NCBI GenBank assembly: GCA_037447655.1
Contig: JBBHKE010001527.1
Location: 1-15,705 of the forward strand
Reading direction: 5' to 3'
Source: Zygnema cylindricum
Taxonomy: Eukaryota > Streptophyta > Zygnematophyceae > Zygnematales > Zygnemataceae
Length of the DNA: 15,705 nt
This document shows positions 1 to 7,081 of this stretch, piece by piece. Within the stretch, counting starts at the first letter, position 1. Each line of letters begins with the position of its first letter. The position numbers and the translations under genes are program-made. The notes beneath the pieces were generated by a model. It ran no database searches. It was not told where the DNA came from and saw nothing but the letters and a program-made list of their open reading frames with translations.

Positions 1-204
1 GAGCGGTGTTGCAAGCCTAAGTGGCTGTTGTAGTGCTAAGTGTAAGCTGGTTAAAGTTGGCCATTTGTGTGGTACCTTGGGTAGCGTTTTTGCTGAATTA
101 AATTGGGTGACTTAGCAGCTTCTGGTAGTGTCCCTGTTGCTGCAGAGCAACATAAACGATGAATATGTAATTAATTATAAATGATATACAAAAGATTTGT
201 CACG
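1..204. other. No recognisable feature
   Basis: I see no coding region, RNA gene or clear repeat here. The stretch ends where the first copy of the tRNA-derived repeat begins, near CTAATCGAATGC, the decayed form of the terminal motif found in the other copies. Confidence 0.5.
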
Positions 205-786
205 GCTAATCGAATGCTTTTGGAGTATGGACGGCAAGAAATGACAAAAGGGTTTTTTATGGTTTTTTTAGATTAGCGTTAATGTTTTTTTCGCCACTTT
301 ATACATCTTTTCTCCGTACACACTTTTTGGATTATGGATCTGACGATGGCACTTGACAGGTAAGATTTGTCTGCTTCGATTGGCGGTCTCAAACTGAAAA
401 TTGGACAAATGTATACGGATAAAAGATGTTTTAAGTGGCAAAAGAAAAACATAGAAAACTCCGGGATTCGAACTCGGGTTCCCAACTTTACCATTCACAG
501 TCCAAAGGTATGATATCTCATTTTGGATGTTTGGATGTTGGGCAAAATGAAATGTTTGAAAACATCGAATCGGATGATTTCATTGGCTAATAAAATAAAA
601 GAAGCATTTTTCAATTTCGACATGAGAGACCGAATCTTTTCTACACGTATCACAAAGACCCGTCAAAAATAATCTGGAGCGTTGACAACTGCTATGTGCC
701 GTACTCAACGGACGGTATAACGGAAACGTTCACTTCTTTTTCATGGAAAAAAGGCGGGACAAAATATTAAAGATAATGAACAAAGT
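205..786 (-). repeat. Tail and terminal module of tRNA-derived repeat, copy A
   Basis: On the minus strand this follows the acceptor end of the tRNA-like body at 787-1062. In order it contains a tail with the landmarks GCCGTACTCAACG (700-712), CTGGAGCGTTGAC (674-686), GAGAGACC and GATGATTTCATTGGCTAA, then a second T-arm-like B-box hairpin at 461-477 (CCGGG, ATTCGAA, CTCGG), then a terminal block with TTTTGGAGTATGGACGGC. The same order occurs in copies B (1130-1602) and C (4807-5165), so it is a true repeat family. This copy is interrupted by an inverted-repeat element at about 251-449. The tRNA halves suggest a SINE-like retroposon, but no reverse transcriptase partner is visible. Confidence 0.75.
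251..449. mobile_element. MITE-like inverted-repeat insertion inside copy A
   Basis: Copies B and C run continuously from the GACGGCAG..AATGACA block into CATAGAA, whereas copy A has about 195 extra bases at this point. Near the ends of the extra DNA are imperfect inverted repeats of about 40 bp: 287-327 (core CGCCACTTTATACATCTTTT) and 408-448 (core AAAAGATGTTTTAAGTGGC). The interior is short and non-coding. This is the layout of a non-autonomous DNA transposon. The exact ends and the target duplication are not clear, so the superfamily cannot be named. Confidence 0.6.
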
Positions 787-1062
787 GCGCGCTCTGGGAT
801 TCGAACCCAGGTCTCCTCACTACCGACCCCTCCCCAACTGGAATGCCGGCTGTTGCCAGCGACAGCCGAACATTTGTAGCCAGGGGCGATTTTTTATGAA
901 TCGTTTCCCAACTTTGCCAGGGGCGATATTTCATGTTGTATCGCTTCCCGACAGGCCTCGCTTTTAATAGAGGCTCTGTTTCTCCCACATGGTGTGCGGG
1001 GGATTTGGACCAGCGGTTTGTGTCGCCGGCAGTTTGGTGTGATACCACTGCACCAAGCGCGC
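787..1062 (-). ncRNA. tRNA-like Pol III element with hairpin interior, copy I
   Basis: Read on the minus strand, a 7-nt acceptor strand GCGCGCT (1056-1062) pairs perfectly with AGCGCGC (787-793). A canonical A box, TGGTGCAGTGG, lies at 1045-1055. The T arm at 794-810 has a perfect 5-bp stem around TTCGAAT, which gives a consensus B box. Between the D arm and T arm, where a normal tRNA has about 40 nt, there are about 200 nt holding at least four hairpins: CGGCTGT/ACAGCCG (847-853 with 862-868), CGATT/AATCG (887-891 with 899-903), GCGATA/TATCGC (923-928 with 939-944) and GCCTC/GAGGC (955-959 with 970-974). The second and third are diverged tandem copies of one module, each starting CCAGGGGCGAT. 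There is no convincing anticodon arm, so it is not a functional tRNA. The 3' side has only TTT, so termination is weaker than in the copy at 7082. Confidence 0.7.
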
Positions 1063-1129
1063 GCGTGCCTCAAGACGGAAAATTACGGATAATTCGCTAC
1101 TTGAAAACTGTACGGTCGATTTGTGTAGA

Positions 1130-1602
1130 ATAATCGACGGCGGGGAGTGCTTTTGGAGTATGGACGGCAGAAAATGACAGAAGTACCGTACCGTACCGTA
1201 CCGTACCGTACTCTAGCGATAGAATATATTATGCGCGCTCCGGGATTCGAACTCGGGTTCCCACCTTTACCAACCACAGCCCAAAGGTATGATATCTCAT
1301 TTTGTACTTTTTGGATGTTTTTTTTGCAGCCGCGTCTGCGGGCAAAATGAAACGTTTGAAAACATCGAATCAGATGATTTCATTGGCTAAGAGAATACAA
1401 TAAGCTTCATTGAAAAATGAAAATTCGGCACGAGAGACCAAATCTGTACTACACATATCGTAGGTACCCGGTAATAACATCTGGAGCGTTCACAACTGCT
1501 TTGTGCCCTACCAACGAACGGTAGAATAATGAAAAAGAAAGGGGGGAGAAAATATAAAAAATAAAAAAATAAAACCGAGCATGCTCTAGGGTTTGAATCT
1601 AG
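1130..1602 (-). repeat. tRNA-derived repeat, copy B (5' truncated)
   Basis: On the minus strand this runs from a T arm at 1586-1602 (CTAGG, GTTTGAA, TCTAG), through a tail collinear with copy A, a second T arm at 1240-1256 (CCGGG, ATTCGAA, CTCGG) and acceptor-like GCGCGCT at 1233-1239, to the terminal TTTTGGAGTATGGACGGC block. The A box and hairpin interior of its first tRNA-like body are missing. Its terminal block sits about 70 bp from the head of copy I. The same terminal-to-head order occurs at 4412-4569 and 7032-7082, so the units are arranged head to tail. Confidence 0.75.
1183..1211. repeat. GTACC microsatellite
   Basis: Just under six perfect GTACC units lie within copy B. Copy C has a shorter GTACCGTACCGTAC tract at the same place (4858-4871), and the plus-strand relatives have ACCGTACGGTAC-type sequence (4359-4370 and near 6967). 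The repeat expanded from a motif already present in the family. Confidence 0.9.
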
Positions 1603-1854
1603 GTCTCCCATCTCCCTGACACGCCCAAAAGTCAAAAATGATAAATAATTAAAGAAAAACGAATGAACCAATGCGAGCATTAACAGCTCCCGGCGCTCGT
1701 TTATTTGAAAGAAGGGAATTTTATTTTTGTTATGTTTCGTAAAATTAGTTTAAATAGGCCAATCAGCGACAAAGAATGGACTGCAATGAAAAACATAAGT
1801 CAAAATCTGCCACGCCTTCAAGGTCCCGACAAAAATACAGTACGACAAGATCTA
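1603..1854. other. AT-rich spacer between repeat copies
   Basis: There is no gene. The segment follows the truncated 5' edge of copy B and runs into the clearly homologous part of copy E. A GGCCAATCAG stretch near 1758 resembles the conserved ATTGGCTAA region of the tail, so part of it may be very diverged tail sequence. Confidence 0.4.
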
Positions 1855-2035
1855 CATAACCCACAATAAACATCTGGACCGTTCACACCTGCACTATGCC
1901 GTACTCAACGAACGGTAAAACGGAAACATTATCCTCTTCCTCATGAGAAAACGGGGAGAAGAGATGGGAAAATAAGAAAACAACAAAATGCACGCTCTAG
2001 GGTTCGAACCCAAATCTTCATCTACCAACAAACCC
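1855..2035 (-). repeat. tRNA-derived repeat, copy E (truncated)
   Basis: On the minus strand a T arm at 1997-2013 (CTAGG, GTTCGAA, CCCAA) with acceptor-like AGCGTGC is followed by ATTTTG and a tail matching copy A (GCCGTACTCAACG, CGGAAAC, CTGGACCGTTCAC). Upstream of the T arm it keeps only the CCCCAACTGG stretch also found in copy I. It then stops exactly where the 12-bp tandem repeat begins at 2041, so the hairpin interior has been lost or replaced. Confidence 0.7.
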
Positions 2036-2040
2036 CCCCC

Positions 2041-2699
2041 AACTGGACTGGATACTAAACTCAACAATGTAATGGATACTCAACTGAAACATAACAAAGT
2101 ATTAATTTGGAAACTGAATTGAACTCTTTACTTGATACCAAACTGAATACTTATTAGGAAACTGAACTAGATAATGAACGAATTACTGAACTGAATCCTG
2201 GACTAGTTACTGAACTGAAAGCTGAACTTGTAACTGAACTAAATACCTAACAGGAAACCGAACCAAAAATTGCAGTGGATACTGAACTGAATACTTTACT
2301 AAATACTCAATTAAAGAATGAACCGATACCGAACTGAGTACTGATTTCGAAACTGAACTGAATACAGGACGGAATTCTGAACTGGATACTGAACTGAAGA
2401 CTGAACTGGTAACTGAACTAAATACTTAACATAATACCGAACTAAGCTTAATACTTAACAAAATACCGCACTGAATTTTGCAGTGAATACTGAACTCAAT
2501 AATATATTGAATACTCAACTGGAAAAGAACAAAAGACTGAATTAAATACTCAAACTTGATACCAAACCGAATACTGATTTTGAAATTGAACTGAATATTG
2601 AACTAAATACTGAACCGAATACTGAGCTGGATACCAAGCTGAAAACTGAAGTGGTAATTAAACTAAATATTTAACAGAATACCGAACTGAACTAAAACA
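2041..2699. repeat. Degenerate 12-bp tandem repeat (ACTGAACTGAAT type)
   Basis: About 660 bp are built from diverged 12-mers such as ACTGAACTGGAT, ACTGAACTGAAG and ACTGAACTAAAT. Unit length is disturbed by occasional insertions. Because the period is a multiple of three, some runs read as T-E-L-N/D/K, but TAA and TAG codons interrupt them throughout and no start is evident, so I do not call a gene. A second block at 8392-8630 shares not just the unit but the order of variants. Confidence 0.85.
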
Positions 2700-3501
2700 T
2701 GATAACCCATTTTGCAATTCAAGAGGGGCTGATGTGGGTTACCACCCATTAAAGATAATCACCATGCGGCCCTCAAAATGTTGCACTTTGTCTACTGTGG
2801 GAGCAAAAAACACCATAGTATTGTACTAAGAAAAAACATTCATATTCCACGGCTTCTACCGTGATTTCATCAATGATTGAGATATGAGTATTACCTCCAT
2901 TTTCAAATTTTATTTTGTTGTTCTTCATCAAGAGCAAGTAAGCATTCTTATTTGTCCGTATCAAATTTATTTTCACAGAAGAAGTTGAAGATATTACAAA
3001 ATCAACGGTTACATGCCAGTTTTTAAAATGTTCACCGAATTTGTTTTGCAACAAACCAATTCAGAACGATTTGAAACATGAAAAATGTGATAAAATGTTG
3101 AATATCTACTTTTCGTTTTGTAATCAAAGCTTCCCATCTCCGTATCGTTTATCCTTGGAAACTAGTTGCTTCCTTTTTTTTGTTGAATCTATATTCTCGT
3201 CTACTTTCAAAAGTCACACTTTTTTTGCATGCTACTTTTACATCCACACATCATAATGTTGTAATGGTTTTGGTCAATTGTGTCGTTAATTTGAAAGGCT
3301 ATAATTTCATCTAGAGCAAATAACTTCGGAATATCGGTGCACAACTATCTTTATGTATGACCTACAACATCACAGAAAGTGAGGTGTTTCACGTTTAAGA
3401 AGTTATTAAAAAGTGGAAAATGACGGCATTCCAATTTTAAACTGAAATTTGGTGTTAGACCTCCTACTCTATTTCTACAACAAAAATCATATGCAATATG
3501 A

Positions 3502-3580
3502 ACATATATATGTGTATATATATAATTTATGTATATATGTATGCATATATATGTAAGAATATATATATATACATATATTT
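3502..3580. repeat. TA-rich microsatellite in copy 1
   Basis: Alternating T/A with occasional G follows ATATGCAATATGAAC. The same position in copy 2 has a purer (TA)n at 6399-6425, so the tract expanded and decayed independently after the units duplicated. Confidence 0.85.
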
Positions 3581-4311
3581 TCTTTTACTATATAAATGCA
3601 TGCTATTTTTTTTTTCTATATAAATGCATGTCCCATTTTTTTATGATTAGCTTTTGTACGGAACAAGCATCTCCCCTCCCCCACTTCACTCACAGGTATT
3701 TCAATATTGTGAGGCTCCCAATCTCTAGCGCAATTCTCCCCCCCAATCCAAGATTGGGCAGAAATCTACACCGCCCATCCGCATAGGTTACTGAATGATA
3801 TCCTCTTATTCCCTCCTCTCCTCCCCGTTCTCCCCCTCCTCATTGCTCGCTTTCCAATTTTTAACAACCAAGTTTAACAAACGCCTTCTTTTATCGCAAA
3901 ACCCAACGATTAATTTTCAACGAGTTGCCCGATATTTTTTATATGGGGCAACCCTTCCCCTCTCCTTTCCCCCCTTTATCTCCCGCCATTGCCCCCTTAA
4001 GCCTCGCCAAGGCCCAAGCATCGTTTTCAAAGCCCATAACAACCAAGAGTGCAGCCGACTCTAGGTCAAATTTCAGTGCAAAATTCACTGAGATAGAGAG
4101 AGAGGAGGGAGAGTGGGGAAAGGGAGGCTAGGGTTTCCAATTCAAAATCCGATGATGTGATTTTCAACCCATTCCGTCGAAATGTAAAATGTGTACTATA
4201 AGTGCGATATTCGCAAAGTGCTAAATTTGATCGTTTCGTACATTTGATAAGTGCACACAAAATTTCTCTTAGAACCACGTCCGAACCGCTTCACATCACG
4301 CCAATGTTGGC

Positions 4312-4335
4312 CCGGGTTCGGATCCCAAAGCGTGC
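4312..4335 (+). repeat. B-box half of tRNA-like sequence in copy 1
   Basis: GGGTTCGGATCCC followed by AAAGCGTGC resembles a T arm plus acceptor 3' strand. It is followed by sequence homologous (inverted) to the terminal blocks of copies A to C. No A box lies upstream at tRNA distance. The counterpart in copy 2 at 6922-6943 has the intact B box GGTTCGAATCC. Confidence 0.6.
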
Positions 4336-4377
4336 AAAATGTTGTCTATCCGTACTATACCGTACGGTACTTCTGTC

Positions 4378-4554
4378 TTTTTTGCCCGTCCTTAATCCGA
4401 AAGCATGCCTGGCCGTCGATTGGTAATTTTAAAATCAAGCAATAAAATACATAAAGTCGGTACTAAAGTTTATTTTGCCCGTCTATACTCCGGAAGCATG
4501 CCCGGCCGTCGGATGGCAATTTTAGACCACATATATAAATAATATTGAAGTCGG
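4378..4554 (+). repeat. Local tandem duplication of about 84 bp
   Basis: Two diverged copies, 4378-4460 and 4471-4554, share GCCCGTC, CCGAAAGCATGCC or CCGGAAGCATGCC, GGCCGTCG and a final GTCGG. Copy 2 of the long unit has this block only once (about 6988-7069), so the duplication is specific to copy 1. It spans the terminal block that precedes the tRNA-like head. Confidence 0.75.
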
Positions 4555-4568
4555 CGTGCATGCCATCG

Positions 4569-4800
4569 GCGCGCTTGGCGCAGTGGTAGCACACCGTCTA
4601 CCGGCGTCACAATCCGCTGGAACACGACACTCCCGCGCGTAAAGCGGGAGGTTCTGCAAGTACTGCAGAAGTTGGTGAACTGTCAAGACTAAGATCCTGA
4701 CGGTCGTTAGCGGGGTGTCAGAACAAAGACTCGTTAGCGGGGTGTCAGAACAAAGACCCTGACGGTCTCGCTAGCGGGGTGTCAAAACTAAGATCCTGAG
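4569..4800 (+). ncRNA. tRNA-like Pol III element, copy III (3' end lost)
   Basis: Acceptor strand GCGCGCT (4569-4575) and A box TGGCGCAGTGG (4576-4586) match the complete copies. Downstream are the hairpins CTCCCGC/GCGGGAG (4630-4636 with 4644-4650) and TTCTGCA/TGCAGAA (4652-4658 with 4664-4670), clear orthologues of the first two hairpins of the copy at 7082. Then come four repeats of a module related to its fifth hairpin. The T arm, 3' acceptor strand and terminator are absent: the copy runs into the oppositely oriented repeat at 4807. It is probably dead as an RNA gene. Confidence 0.65.
4681..4800 (+). repeat. Four tandem TGTCA...AGCGGGG hairpin modules
   Basis: The units are 4681-4715, 4716-4742, 4743-4779 and 4780-4800. 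Complete units begin TGTCA, contain AAAGA or TAAGA, then CCTGAC, and end TAGCGGGG. The second unit lacks the CCTGACGG part and the fourth is cut short. CTGAC can pair with GTCAG within a unit, as in the single hairpin GTCAGGA/TCCTGAC at 7286-7305. Confidence 0.8.
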
Positions 4801-4806
4801 TTCGTA

Positions 4807-5165
4807 ATCGACGGCGGGGAATGCTTTTGGAGTATGGACGGCAGTAAATGACATTAGTACCGTACCGTACTGTAGGCATAGAAAATATTTTTTGTGCACC
4901 GGGATCAGAACTCGGGTTCCCAACTTTACCAACCACAGCCCAAAGGTATGATATCTCATTTTGGACTCTTTGGATGTTTGGATGTTTATTTTGCAGCAGC
5001 GTCTGCGGGCAAAATGAAACGTTTGAAAACATCGAGTCGGATGATTTCATTGGCTAAGAGAATACAATAAGCTTTATTGAAAGTTGAAAATTCGGCATGA
5101 GAGACCAAATCTGTATGGCACATATCGTAGTGACCCGGTAATAACATCTGGAGCGTTGACAACTG
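4807..5165 (-). repeat. tRNA-derived repeat, copy C (truncated)
   Basis: This is collinear with copies A and B: terminal block with TTTTGGAGTATGGACGGC, short GTACC tract, a T-arm-like sequence at 4899-4915 whose loop has mutated to ATCAGAA, then the GGTATGATATCTCATTTTG, GTCTGCGGGCAAAATGAAACG and GATGATTTCATTGGCTAA landmarks, and the tail up to CTGGAGCGTTGACAACTGCC. It stops short of the first T arm. Its terminal block is an inverted copy of 4298-4422. Confidence 0.75.
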
Positions 5166-5430
5166 CCACAACAACCTATCACAAAGAAATTTGCGTGATT
5201 TTTGGTGGCCATCGATCCACAAGATCATGGGATGTCATGTATTCATGCTTGATGTTTACCGACGTGATGACGCATTTTACCAGTCAAAAAGGGCTAATAT
5301 TTGTTGCCTTCCATTTGAGAAAATCACCATGGGCCTTCAAAATGTTGCAATTTGTCCACTGTGTGAGCAAAAGACACCATACGGTTGTACTAAGAAAAAG
5401 CATTCATATTCCACGGCTTCTACCGTGATT
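5166..5430 (+). pseudogene. Decayed Ty3/gypsy-like integrase zinc-binding fragment
   Basis: One frame reads RDFWWPSIHK (5183-5212). Ty3/gypsy integrases typically have a similar (R/N)FFWPxM or RDFWWPxM stretch between the His and Cys pairs of the HHCC zinc finger. Another frame then reads CLMFTDVMTHFTSQKGL and, a few residues on, KSPWAFKMLQFV (to about 5357). Known family members have C-x-x-C-Q, a basic QKGLLxPLP-like segment and xPWxxISMDF in that order. The match therefore needs at least one frameshift, and the second Cys is lost (F in CLMF). No RT or RNase H is visible upstream, where the tRNA-derived repeat abuts. The second half is shared, in worse condition, with 2700-2790. Family assignment is by motif resemblance only. 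Confidence 0.45.
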
Positions 5431-5948
5431 TTATCAATGATTGATATGTGCTTTACTTCCATTTTCAAATTTTATTTTGTTGTTCTTCATCAAGAGCAAG
5501 CAAGTGTTCTTATTTGTCAGTATCAATTTCTTTTTCACAAAAGAAGTTGAAGATATTACAAATTCAACGGAAACATGGCAGTTTTTAAAATGTTCACCAA
5601 TTTTTTTTTGCTAACCAATCAAATTTACTTTTATTTTGTTAAATTAGAAATAGCCTATTTTTCAAATAGGGAGGCTTTATAACTATTCAGAACGATTTGA
5701 AACGTGGAATATGTGATAAATTGTTGAATATCTGCTTTATTTTTTTAATCAATGCTTCCCATCTCCGTAACGTTTTCATCCTTGGATATTGGTTGCTTCC
5801 CTTTTTTTTGTTGGATCTGTATTCTCGTCTACTTTCAAAAGTCATACTTTTTTGCATGCTACTTTTACATCCACAAATCATAATGTTGTTATGATTTTGG
5901 TCATTTGTGTCGTTAATTTGAAAGGCTATAATTTCATCCAGAGTAAAT

Positions 5949-6192
5949 TGTTGGATTGGCAGGTGAAGCCGGTCCATTACGGGGTAGAATATGGAATATC
6001 CATACTCGAGCTGCCCGTAAGAAATGGGTACGGACCCGCCAGCCTCTACATCGAGCTGGTGGCACAGTGGTAGTGAGTTCGCAGTGGTAGTGAGTTCGCA
6101 GCTGAAGTGAAAGGTCCCAGGTTCGAACCATGGCCGGCTCAATTTTCCCAAGTGTGGGACATGCCGAATCCCGATTTTCTTAGAAATCAACA
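5949..6192. mobile_element. 244-bp LTR-like insertion with TG...CA ends
   Basis: The extra DNA in copy 2 begins TGTTG and ends CAACA, a 5-bp terminal inverted repeat in the TG...CA form used by LTR retrotransposon integrases. It is flanked by a 5-bp duplication, TAAAT at 5944-5948 and 6193-6197. Copy 1 has the uninterrupted site (CAAAT, 3317-3321, followed by AACTTC; copy 2 has ACCTTC after the insertion). The size and ends suit a solo LTR or a very small non-autonomous LTR element (TRIM type). The interior holds a perfect hairpin TATGGA/TCCATA at 5990-6004 and a tRNA-like Pol III unit at 6053-6146. No second copy occurs in the window, so strand and internal structure cannot be confirmed. Confidence 0.75.
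6053..6146 (+). ncRNA. tRNA-like Pol III unit inside the LTR-like insertion
   Basis: Acceptor strands GAGCTGG (6053-6059) and CCGGCTC (6134-6140) pair over 7 bp with one G-T wobble. The A box TGGCACAGTGG (6060-6070) and B box GGTTCGAACCA (6120-6130) fit consensus. A TTTT run at 6143-6146, two bases after the acceptor stem, is a possible Pol III terminator. A perfect 17-bp tandem duplication (6065-6081 and 6082-6098) lies in the D-arm region; subtracting one unit leaves 71 nt, a normal tRNA length. The T stem has one mismatch and the anticodon arm is poor, so decoding activity is unlikely. It is best viewed as a tRNA-derived promoter carried by the insertion. Confidence 0.65.
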
Positions 6193-6391
6193 TAAATACC
6201 TTCTGAATATCTGTGAACAGCTATCTTTAAGTATGACCTACAACGTCACAAAAAATGAGGTGTTACACGTTCACATTTAAGAAGTTATTAAAAAGTGCAA
6301 AATGACGGCATTCCAATATTAAAGTGAAAATTAGTATTTGATTTCCTACTCTATTTCTACACCAAAAATTATATGCAATGTGAACATATAA

Positions 6392-6398
<7 letters not shown>

Positions 6399-6425
<27 letters not shown>
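6399..6425. repeat. (TA)n microsatellite in copy 2
   Basis: A nearly pure TA tract at the position homologous to 3502-3580. Confidence 0.9.
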
Positions 6426-6921
6426 TTTTTTTAGGGTTTTTTTTACTATATAAATGCATGTCCCATTTTCTTATGATTAGTTTTTTGTATGGAACAAGCA
6501 TCTCCCCTCCCCCACTTCACTCACATGTATTTCAATCTTGTGAGGTTCCCAATCTCTAGTGCAATTCTCCCCTCCTATCCAAGATTAGGCAGATATCTAC
6601 ACCGCCCACCCACATAGGGTATCGAATAATATCCTCTTATTCTCTCGACTATAAGTAAAAATTCAGTGCGAAATTCAGTGCGACATAGAGAGAGAGTGGG
6701 GGGAGTGAGAAAAGGGGGGAGCGGATCTGTTGCAGCAAATCATTAAGGTTTTCCAATTCAAAATCTTATGATGTGATTTTCGACTCATTTCGGCAAAATG
6801 TAAAATATGTACTACAAGCGCAATATTCGCACTATGCTAATTTTGATCTTTTCGATAATTTCACTCAAAATTTCTCTTAGAACCACGTCCGTACTGCATC
6901 ACATCACGCCAATGTTGGCCC

Positions 6922-6943
6922 GGGTTCGAATCCCAAAGCGTGC
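6922..6943 (+). repeat. B-box half of tRNA-like sequence in copy 2
   Basis: GGGTTCGAATCCC followed by AAAGCGTGC keeps a consensus B box at 6923-6933. It is the counterpart of 4312-4335 and is followed by a terminal block related to copies A to C (CCGTCCATACTCC near 6995) and then, about 50 bp on, by the tRNA-like head at 7082. No A box is present at the usual distance. Confidence 0.6.
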
Positions 6944-7081
6944 AAATGTTTTCTGTCCGTACTCCACCGTACGGTAATTCTGTTTTTTTTCGCCCGTCCA
7001 TACTCCGAAAGAATTAAGGCCGCCGATTGGTAAGTTTAAAACCAAGTAATAAAAGATATAAAGTCGGCATGCATACCATCG

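Larger units (their letters stand above)
2700..4800 (+). repeat. Long dispersed repeat unit, copy 1
   Basis: This is collinear with 5266-7340 over about 2 kb, with many substitutions and small indels. Shared landmarks include AATCACCATG, CATATTCCACGGCTTCTACC, CAAGAGCAAG, GAAGTTATTAAAAAGTG, ATATGCAAT followed by a TA tract, GGAACAAGCATCTCCCCTCC, TTCTCTTAGAACCACGTCCG and the tRNA-like head at 4569. Copy 1 has about 240 bp (about 3816-4056) absent from copy 2, and lacks the 244-bp insertion found in copy 2. No intact reading frame is shared, so both copies are decayed non-coding or formerly coding transposon sequence. The AATTCAAGAGGGGCT stretch at its left edge matches the integrase-like part of copy 2. 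Confidence 0.8.

Noticed and set aside
787-1062. Functional tRNA genes or bacterial tmRNA
   Set aside because: The acceptor, D and T arms are tRNA-like, but no anticodon arm is convincing and the interior is far too long. tmRNA lacks a full D arm with Pol III A box and belongs to bacteria, which this DNA does not resemble.
2041-2699. Repeat protein of TELN units
   Set aside because: TAA and TAG codons recur in every frame and there is no start or flanking coding signal.
4681-4800. CRISPR-like array
   Set aside because: The units are contiguous without unique spacers and are derived from a hairpin of the tRNA-like element.
5320-5420. CPLC motif in a plus-strand frame, recalling anoctamin proteins
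   Set aside because: Only one short motif matches, the frame competes with the better integrase match, and copy 1 does not preserve it.
5687-6193. Open frame of 168 codons on the minus strand
   Set aside because: It spans the border of the 244-bp insertion and reads through the tRNA-like sequence and non-coding repeat DNA. It exists only because of the insertion.
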